A stretch of 64,000 bases of DNA. It comes from Actinomarinicola tropica (lineage in GTDB: Bacteria > Actinomycetota > Acidimicrobiia > Acidimicrobiales > SKKL01). The DNA is taken from positions 783,189 to 847,188 of the forward strand of contig NZ_CP045851.1 in NCBI RefSeq assembly GCF_009650215.1, written 5' to 3'. Below the pieces are notes generated by a model that made no database searches, was not told the DNA's origin, and saw nothing but the letters and a program-made list of their open reading frames with translations. Position numbers and translations under genes: made by a program. Below are positions 58,091 to 64,000 of the stretch, piece after piece. Position 1 is the first letter of the stretch; every line of letters begins with the position of its first letter.

Positions 58091-59017
58091 ATGGAAGCCG
58101 CATTGGCCCGGTGGGCCGGCGGACAATGCCGTCAAGCCCAGAGTCGGATCGGCCAGACTTTGCACGTGGGCGATCAACTGGGTCTCTTCGCTGCTGGCGA
58201 TGGCTCACGGCCGACTCGCGTCGGTGACGTCGACATCGCCTACCGCCCAGCGTCGACTGCGCTCGCGAAGGCCAGCGGGTTCATGGGTGACTACGACTTC
58301 ACGTTGAACCCCTACATCGGCTGCGCCTACGGCTGTACCTACTGCTACGCCGCATCGTTCGCCCCGCCCGAGCGGCAGGACGATCGGTGGGGTGACTGGG
58401 TCGTCGTCAAGGAGAACGCGGTCCGCAAGCTGCGGAACATGCGCACCGACCTCGCCGGCAAGACCGTCTACATGAGCAGCGTCACCGACCCCTACCAGCT
58501 GATCGAGCGGCGCCTCGGACTCGTTCGAGAGCTCCTCGAGGTGCTGGCGGATCGCGAGGTCCGACTCGTCGTCCAGACTCGCAGTCCTCTCGTGACGCGC
58601 GACATCGACCTCTTCAAGCGGTTCGAACACATCCGGGTGAACATGACGGTGACGACCGACTCCGAGCGGGTGCGACGAGTCTTCGAGCCGCAGTGCACGC
58701 CCAACCGGGCGCGCCTCGCAGCGATCGGTGAGGTGGTCACTGCGGGCATACCGGCATCGCTCACGATGACCCCGCTGCTCCCGGTGGAGGACCCCGTCGC
58801 CTTCGGCCAGAACTTGCGGGCGACTGGGGTCACGAACTTCGTGGTCCAGCCGTTCCATCCCGACCGAGGACGGTTCACCGCCGGAACCCGAGGTCCTGCA
58901 CTGAAGCTGATCGCGGAGCTCGGATGGGATCGCGGTGCCTACGAGCGGACTGTCGAGGCGTTACGGCGTGAGCTTCCCCAGCTCGCCGAAGGGCGCGGCG
59001 GATTCCGGCCCGCATGA
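58091..59017 (+). CDS. Radical SAM protein, spore photoproduct lyase-like (COG1533)
   Basis: 308 residues. The 4Fe-4S/SAM motif is CAYGCTYCYA (Cys78, Cys82, Cys85), preceded by DFTLNPYIG as in the SplB/Rv2578c group. Downstream SSVTDPYQLIERRLGLVRELLEVL and VVQTRSPLVTRDIDLF are also typical. Members include spore photoproduct lyase, which repairs thymine dimers, and uncharacterised actinobacterial relatives. Length is normal. Its stop overlaps the start of the methyltransferase-helicase gene (ATGA), so the two are coupled. The extra cysteine of true SPL is not clearly identifiable, so DNA repair activity is uncertain. Confidence 0.85.
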   Translation: MEAALARWAGGQCRQAQSRIGQTLHVGDQLGLFAAGDGSRPTRVGDVDIAYRPASTALAKASGFMGDYDFTLNPYIGCAYGCTYCYAASFAPPERQDDRWGDWVVVKENAVRKLRNMRTDLAGKTVYMSSVTDPYQLIERRLGLVRELLEVLADREVRLVVQTRSPLVTRDIDLFKRFEHIRVNMTVTTDSERVRRVFEPQCTPNRARLAAIGEVVTAGIPASLTMTPLLPVEDPVAFGQNLRATGVTNFVVQPFHPDRGRFTAGTRGPALKLIAELGWDRGAYERTVEALRRELPQLAEGRGGFRPA

Positions 59018-61506
59018 GCTCAGGTTCGTCAGTCGATCGAGGGATCGACTGGCTTCGCAGCGTCCAGGGGGAAGTGGAGGCTGTCCTCGTCGAGGGGCTG
59101 AAGCTGATCGCAGCACATGACATGAAGAACGTGCCGGCGTACCACCGCGCCCAAGCCCAGCTCGAGCAGTATGAGCTCAGCGCCGGAGGCGATCTCTGCT
59201 ACGACCGGCCCGGCACCGGCTTCGCGTATGCCGCCTGGTACCACCCACGCCGAGTCCACGAGCTGGTCCGACGCCTCCACCCTGTCGTCGGCGAGCTGCC
59301 AAGTGAGGCGACTGTGCTGGACCTCGGCGCCGGGACCGGAGCCGCGGCATGGGCCCTGGCGCTCGCCTTGCGGGCCAGAGAGATCGGGGGTGAAGCGCCT
59401 CGTCCCACTCCAGTGCGATTGGTTGCCCTCGACGCCAGTCCGTCGATGCTCGAGGCCGGCCAAATGCTCTGGCAAGCACTCACCGCGTGGGACCCGAGGT
59501 GTGCGGGGCTCGTCACGGTGGACTGGGTGCGGCGCGCATGGCTGGATCCACCCGATGGCGTAGAGGGCGGTTGGGTCATCGCCGGACACCTCTTCGACGC
59601 CAGCGACACCTTCGATGAGACCCGGCTGCAGTTCCGTCGCATGCTGGTCAGGGTCCGGCCCGATCGTGCCCTCATCGATGCACCTTGGGCGAAGGAGCAG
59701 GTGCTCCTCCACGCAGTGGCTGGGGCCAACGAAGCCGGGTGGGACACGCCGCCCAGTCCTCCGGCCACAACCGCGGAGCTGTGGGACGGCACCTTGGAGG
59801 GTGTACAGGGGGTGCGGTCGTCGCATCTCGTGGCGTCGGGGCTGTCTCGTCAGCGATTGGGCGCGGCGCCATCGTGGCTCAGCCCCTCGGTGGTGCGAGC
59901 AGATCTTGTGGCCGTCGGCGGCGGCCCCGGGAAACTGTTCACAGAGGGACCGATCGGGCTGGCACTCGATGACGACCAGGATCGTGCGTCTGCGCCACGC
60001 GACAACTTCGAGGTGCTCATCGGAGCGGCGGGTTCAGGTAAGAGCGTCGTGCTGGTGGAACGAGTCGCTCGGACGATCGAGCACGCGCTTCGCCGCGGCG
60101 AGGTCCCGTCCATTCTGGTCACAACCCGGAACGTGCCGATGGTCGACCAGCTCCACGGCTGGATCCTCGACCGTCTGGGCCGCCACAGCTTCGACGTCCG
60201 CACCCGATCCGATCGCGACGGCAGCCACGATGTCGCCATCGATGCGGCCGGGGTGCAGGCCAGGATCCGACTGCTCAACTGGGACAAGGTTCCAACGCGA
60301 CTCTTCGGCTTGGGCTCCACCGGTCTGTCGGATCGCGATGCCATCACTACCCGAATCCACCAGCTCGAGGCGTCGGGCTGGACTCCTCTCGACGAGTATC
60401 CGGAGTATCTGCGAAACGTTGAATGGCTCGAAGCCGAACTGCGCCGCGTCATCTACGCCCAGCGACTGTGGAACAAGCAGCGGTACCTCGGTGCCGATCG
60501 GGTCGGACGGGTTCGACCTCTCCAGCCCCAGATCCGCGAGCTGGTCTGGCACGTACTCCGCAGCGAGACGATGCAGTCGAGCTACACCTACAAGTGGATC
60601 GAGGTCGCACGGACGGTGGCCGCCACACTGGAGACCGGCGAAGCGCTGGCCGATCCGGATGGTCGGCGCACCTTCACGCATGGCTTCATCGACGAGGTGC
60701 AGGACTTCACCGAGACGGACGTGCGGATCGCCGCGTCGATGGTGCCCGACGCGCAGCGCCTCTACTGCGTGGGAGACGGCGGGCAGGCGATGCTCCTCGC
60801 CTCGACCTTTGACGTGCCCGGCATCGTTCGAGGACGGCGCCGTGAGGTGACTCGGCTCAGTCACTCCTACCGCATGGGACGGCGTCTCGCCGAAGCTGTC
60901 CAACCACTGGCCCAGCACATCCTTGACGGATCGCCGCGGTCGCAGTCCAAGTGGGTGGGCGTGCCTGGCGGTACGCGGTCGGGGGTGCTCGGCTGTAGGC
61001 CGATCATCATCGAGGCCAGGCCGGCTGGCGCGGATGCGCTGGCTTCCGTCCTGCGCTCGTACGGGTCGCTCCTCTCGGGTCGGGCCGTGACCGTGACGAT
61101 TGCGGAGGCTCCCGAAGGCTGCGCGCTGACGGCGACGGCGAGGAACGCTCTGCCGAGCGCGACAGTTCGACGCGAGACCATGGCACGCATCAAGGGCCTC
61201 GAACGGACGTGTGTGATCTGGCAGACCAGTCGACGATGGGCGCTCGACGAGAGTGCCGCCGAGTTCGTCCACACGGTCCTCACCCGGGCCACCGCGCTCG
61301 CGATCATCGTGGTCGACGAGGCGGAAACGCCCGACGACGTGCGGGACGCTCTCCGGTGCCTCCGGGCCGATCGACTGCTCTTCTGGGACGCATCATCGGA
61401 GCGGACGTGGATGAGGATGATCGGTGGGCCGCCGCCTCGGCGCCCGTTGTCGAGCGCGGCGGGCCGATCTGACATCGACGTCCCCATCGAGGGGGAGCGT
61501 CTATGA
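59014..61506 (+). CDS. Methyltransferase-SF1 helicase fusion protein
   Basis: 830 residues with an unusual combination. Residues about 60-230 form a Rossmann SAM methyltransferase: TVLDLGAGTGAAAWALALAL (motif I near 100) and LVALDASPSMLEAGQ (motif II), of Rsm22-like flavour. Residues about 330-800 form a UvrD/Rep-type SF1 helicase: Walker A IGAAGSGKSVVLVER (near 337-350), motif II FIDEVQDFTETD (about 557), motif III region YCVGDGGQAML, motif IV SHSYRMGRRL, motif V MARIKGLERTCVIW and motif VI HTVLTRATALAII. Both modules look active. It overlaps the radical SAM gene and the broken UDG gene by four bases each. Confidence 0.85.
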   Translation: MSSGSSVDRGIDWLRSVQGEVEAVLVEGLKLIAAHDMKNVPAYHRAQAQLEQYELSAGGDLCYDRPGTGFAYAAWYHPRRVHELVRRLHPVVGELPSEATVLDLGAGTGAAAWALALALRAREIGGEAPRPTPVRLVALDASPSMLEAGQMLWQALTAWDPRCAGLVTVDWVRRAWLDPPDGVEGGWVIAGHLFDASDTFDETRLQFRRMLVRVRPDRALIDAPWAKEQVLLHAVAGANEAGWDTPPSPPATTAELWDGTLEGVQGVRSSHLVASGLSRQRLGAAPSWLSPSVVRADLVAVGGGPGKLFTEGPIGLALDDDQDRASAPRDNFEVLIGAAGSGKSVVLVERVARTIEHALRRGEVPSILVTTRNVPMVDQLHGWILDRLGRHSFDVRTRSDRDGSHDVAIDAAGVQARIRLLNWDKVPTRLFGLGSTGLSDRDAITTRIHQLEASGWTPLDEYPEYLRNVEWLEAELRRVIYAQRLWNKQRYLGADRVGRVRPLQPQIRELVWHVLRSETMQSSYTYKWIEVARTVAATLETGEALADPDGRRTFTHGFIDEVQDFTETDVRIAASMVPDAQRLYCVGDGGQAMLLASTFDVPGIVRGRRREVTRLSHSYRMGRRLAEAVQPLAQHILDGSPRSQSKWVGVPGGTRSGVLGCRPIIIEARPAGADALASVLRSYGSLLSGRAVTVTIAEAPEGCALTATARNALPSATVRRETMARIKGLERTCVIWQTSRRWALDESAAEFVHTVLTRATALAIIVVDEAETPDDVRDALRCLRADRLLFWDASSERTWMRMIGGPPPRRPLSSAAGRSDIDVPIEGERL

Positions 61507-62345
61507 CGCAGACTCCATCCGAAGACCTTCATGCGGCCACGCCGTCCAGCGACTCGGCAGTACTACTTCCTGGCTCGTGGCTCGGTCATCCGGAGGATCC
61601 GTTCGCAACGGCGCCCAGGCAGCATCGCTCGCCGGAGTCGGTTCGCCGCCGGGTCGACCGACTGGACGACCCGCACGCCGCGCCGCTGACGGAGTGGGTT
61701 GCGTCCATTCGCGAGCGCAAGGGTCCGGACAACCCATGTGCCGTGGTTCGACCCAGCCTCCGGGGGAACGCACAGCCGGGTCCTGCTGCTGCTCGAGGCG
61801 CCCGGTGGCAAGACGGTGTCGTCGGGATTCATCAGCCCCGACAACAACGACGGCAGCGCCGCACTCGTCTTCGAGCTTCGTGACGAGGCCGGACTCGCAC
61901 GTGAGACGTGACCTACTGGAACATCGTTCCCTGGTACCTCGGCGATGGCAGGAAGATCGCCCCCGCCACCGACGCCGGCTACCGGGCATCGCAGGCCTAC
62001 CTCCTCGAGCTCATGAACCTCCTGCCCTGACTGGAGGTCGTCGTCCTTGTCGGCAAGGCCGCCCAGAAGGCCTGGGCGATCGCCAAGCCTCCGCTTCCAC
62101 GCTCCATCGCCGTGCTGAGGTGTCCCCACCCAAGTCCGCAGAACGTCAACACCCGGCCCGCAGCGAGGCAGGAGATCCTCGACGCCTTCGCTGACGCGGC
62201 GGCGCGGCTGGTGGCGTCGGACGCGAGTCGAACGACGTGCCCCTCCTGCGGCACCGGCGGGGTGCCGGAGACCTCGCACCTCGCGGGAGGGACCTACGTC
62301 TGTCCCCGCTGCTCGCGAACGTGGTCCGGGCCGGCCGCAGGGTGA
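61503..62345 (+). pseudogene. Uracil-DNA glycosylase-like gene, frameshifted and interrupted
   Basis: The coding pattern starts in frame at ATG 61503 (overlapping the helicase stop), shifts by +1 near 61730-61735, returns by -1 near 61905-61911, and is broken by an in-frame TGA at 62028-62030. Joined together the product has WFDPASGGTHSRVLLLLEAPGG with SPDNNDGSA (UDG active-site loop of the small DUF/UdgX-like type), WNIVPWYLGDG, VVLVGKAAQKAW and RCPHPSPQNVN (C-terminal His motif), followed by a zinc ribbon (CPSCG...CPRCS) ending 62345. All four diagnostic blocks survive, so the damage is recent or a sequencing artefact. Confidence 0.75.
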
Positions 62346-62412
62346 GCCGCGAGTGTTGCCCTGGCCGCCCGTCGGAGGCCACAGCTCATCGCCCGGAGGT
62401 CTCGCGACGGAC

Positions 62413-62982
62413 CTATGTCAGCTGGCGACGCAGCACCTTGAGGCGCGAGCGCACTGGACTGGGCGACATACCCATGAGGTTGAGCGGCGGATCAAGGCGC
62501 TTCAGTACGTCGTCCTCCAGCGCGGCGAGGCTTGACCGGTCCTTCCACCCGAACGTCGCGACCCGCAGGTGCGTGTGGATCCAGCTCGTCACTGCTCGGT
62601 TGCTCATCGCGTCAAGCTTGCCGGGCCGCTCGAGACGGAGGTCGAGGGGGATGAAGAGCACAGCAGAGAGCGTCTTGCGGAACGTGCTACTGGAGATGTT
62701 GCCGCGAAGGTGGTTTCCCCGGATTCGCGACTTCAGCGTGGCGGATCGCTCCACGCCCGCACGGCTCGAGCTCGCGCCCGCCTGGCCGCCGTAGATCAAC
62801 CCGGGTAGCTCGGTGTCGAACACCGTGCCGAGCGCCCGACGACCCGCATCGTCTACCCACCACGAGTAGAGCCCGGGCAAGTCGACGTCGGCATGGCCTA
62901 CAGGGAACGTCGACGCCGGTCGTGCGTTCTTCTCATCGCCGAGGTGCCCCACTGCGCTGTCGATGGCGGTCGGTGGGTCCAT
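62413..62982 (-). CDS. GIY-YIG nuclease-like protein
   Basis: 189 residues from ATG 62982 (GTG 62985 also possible). Seen: LPGLYSWWVDD and LIYGGQAG (GIY...YIG equivalents, GLY and IYGGQ), SATLKSRIRGNHLRGN with the catalytic Arg region, and a metal-binding Glu candidate later. GIY-YIG nucleases cut DNA in repair, homing or restriction. Its start lies eight bases after the wHTH-DUF6884 gene on the same strand, so the two form an operon. A role as restriction nuclease in this island is plausible but not proven. Confidence 0.75.
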   Translation of the reverse strand: MDPPTAIDSAVGHLGDEKNARPASTFPVGHADVDLPGLYSWWVDDAGRRALGTVFDTELPGLIYGGQAGASSSRAGVERSATLKSRIRGNHLRGNISSSTFRKTLSAVLFIPLDLRLERPGKLDAMSNRAVTSWIHTHLRVATFGWKDRSSLAALEDDVLKRLDPPLNLMGMSPSPVRSRLKVLRRQLT

Positions 62983-62989
62983 CACGTGA

Positions 62990-63916
62990 TCACAGCATCT
63001 CGACGGCCAGCCCAGCACCACGGGAGCTGGTCCAGGCCTCGTCTAAGCCCCCGTCGAGGTAGGCGACGAGCGCCTCGCCGAGTGTCGCTGGGACGAGGCG
63101 CATCGCCCCGCCTCCCGAGAAGCGCGGAGCGACGATACGTGCAGTGATGCCGCACCGCTCCCATCGATGACGGCGGACGACGTTTGCGTACCTCGTCGTG
63201 CGACCGCAGAACGCGACGATCTCACGCAGGTCCAAGCTGCGGCACACCTCTACGAGCGCCCGTCCTAGGAGCCCCCGAGGCCAGTCAGACGGTGCGATGG
63301 CTCGGTCGTAGGTGCCGATCTCTTCGTGCGGATGGAGCACGCCGTACCCGCCCGAGAGGATGACGAGCGGCTGGCCGTCGTCCACGGCATGAGCGATCGC
63401 CGGGCCGGCTGTGGCGTAGAGCGCACCGCGATAGCGGTGGATCGCCGGCCTCGCGCTGGTCTCGTCGACCTGAGCGAGGAACGCAACGCGTCGTCGTGCC
63501 TCTGCCAGCTCATGGGCGAGCGGCGGTGGCACCAGTGCAGAGACAGCGGCTGACGACCCTCGCGGTGCCCCGCCCAACGCTTTCGTACCCGAGCACGGGA
63601 TGACGACGAGGGTCGAGCGCGGCGGGGGAAGTGGCGAGGAGGGGGTTCGCGTCGCTGCCTGCGACCTCGATTGGTATCGCTGCTGCGTCGCCGCAGTTGC
63701 AGGTGGTTGGTCGGTCACCTGAGACACGTTCCCGGGGAAGTTCCCGATGCGACCATCGGCGCGCTCACGACGAACGATGTCGCCGCCGGTCGCCAGCCGA
63801 TGACAGATCTGGTTGACCTGCTGATGGGGGTGGACGCCTGTGTGGATGCGGAGCTCGGCATCCGTCGCACCGGGATGACGCCGGATCGCCGCCAACAATC
63901 GCTCGGCGTTCGTCAT
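62990..63916 (-). CDS. wHTH-DUF6884 (YaaA-like) protein
   Basis: 308 residues from ATG 63916, whose ATGA overlaps the end of a further upstream gene. N-terminal winged helix (about 3-50: AERLLAAIRRHPGATDAELRIHTG, QVNQICHRLATGGDIVRRE), a linker rich in Ser/Pro/Gln, then a DUF6884 domain (about 100-290): TLVVIPCSGTKALG, LVILSGGYGVLHPHEEIGTYD. DUF6884 resembles the YaaA/TGT-related fold and often occurs with phage, queuosine or defence genes. Function unknown. The GIY-YIG gene follows eight bases downstream. Confidence 0.75.
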   Translation of the reverse strand: MTNAERLLAAIRRHPGATDAELRIHTGVHPHQQVNQICHRLATGGDIVRRERADGRIGNFPGNVSQVTDQPPATAATQQRYQSRSQAATRTPSSPLPPPRSTLVVIPCSGTKALGGAPRGSSAAVSALVPPPLAHELAEARRRVAFLAQVDETSARPAIHRYRGALYATAGPAIAHAVDDGQPLVILSGGYGVLHPHEEIGTYDRAIAPSDWPRGLLGRALVEVCRSLDLREIVAFCGRTTRYANVVRRHRWERCGITARIVAPRFSGGGAMRLVPATLGEALVAYLDGGLDEAWTSSRGAGLAVEML

Positions 63917-64000
63917 GCAGGGCTCTCGAGGTCGGAGGCCGCCCATCCCGGCGGGTGTGCAACGCGCCTTTCGATGAAGGCGTCCACGTCGAACCCGTGA
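63913..64000 (-). CDS. C-terminal end of an upstream gene (partial)
   Basis: 28 codons plus stop enter from the window edge. The product ends FDVDAFIERRVAHPPGWAAS...; the TGA overlaps the ATG of the wHTH-DUF6884 gene (ATGA), so it is the preceding gene of the same operon. Too short to identify. Confidence 0.5.
   Translation of the reverse strand, partial: HGFDVDAFIERRVAHPPGWAASDLESPA

Overview
The window is about 70% GC, densely packed, and full of GTG starts, four-base ATGA/GTGA start-stop overlaps and apparently leaderless promoters (a TANNNT -10 six or seven bases before the start). With the gene content (nicotinamide-riboside salvage, YdjC deacetylase, HxlR/DHA2 exporter pair, BREX type 2) this points to a chromosomal segment of a high-GC actinobacterium. 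A member of the Acidimicrobiia is my best guess, but that is inference from style, not from a marker gene. I saw no rRNA or tRNA gene, CRISPR array, transposase or integrase. No gene-free stretch exceeds 300 bases.

Bases 1-26,760 look like ordinary accessory chromosome. A catabolic stretch (haloalkane dehalogenase, arylsulfatase with divergent TetR regulator, cytochrome P450) is followed by carbohydrate genes (YdjC-type deacetylase, GNAT, GH20 hexosaminidase), a serine beta-lactamase-fold hydrolase and small membrane proteins. Three copies of a coiled-coil/tail-anchor gene lie within 6.5 kb: one intact, one N-terminally deleted, one with expanded internal repeats. Then come a SEC-C protein, a Phd/VapC pair, a thioesterase-DHA2 exporter operon facing an HxlR regulator with twin operators, an autoregulated-looking Fic protein, a lipoprotein, and an RHH/MazF pair. 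An NAD-salvage cluster closes this part: ADP-ribosylglycohydrolase fused to a dual-specificity phosphatase, NrtR, PnuC and NadR.

Bases 26,740-64,000 are a defence and repair island. It begins exactly where the 3' end of nadR runs into the antisense strand of an HNH endonuclease gene. (i) 26.8-30.6 kb, minus strand: a macro-like/SIR2 fusion, a TY-Chap-type protein, a histidine phosphatase and the HNH endonuclease. (ii) 31.4-38.7 kb, minus strand: a small basic protein, DUF6361, a PLD-like nuclease, an SF2 helicase and an OGG-fold glycosylase, all tightly coupled. (iii) 38.9-58.0 kb, plus strand: a complete BREX type 2 (Pgl) locus pglW-pglX-pglY-pglZ-brxD-brxHI, with a HipA-like/HIRAN gene pair between brxD and brxHI. 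(iv) 58.1-62.3 kb: a spore-photoproduct-lyase-like radical SAM protein, an unusual methyltransferase-SF1 helicase fusion and a broken uracil-DNA glycosylase. (v) 62.4-64.0 kb, minus strand: GIY-YIG nuclease, a wHTH-DUF6884 protein and the end of another gene.

The parts most likely to hold undescribed biology are the radical SAM/methyltransferase-helicase/UDG operon, the macro-SIR2 operon, the DUF6361-PLD-helicase-OGG operon, and the ADP-ribosylglycohydrolase-phosphatase fusion in the NAD cluster.
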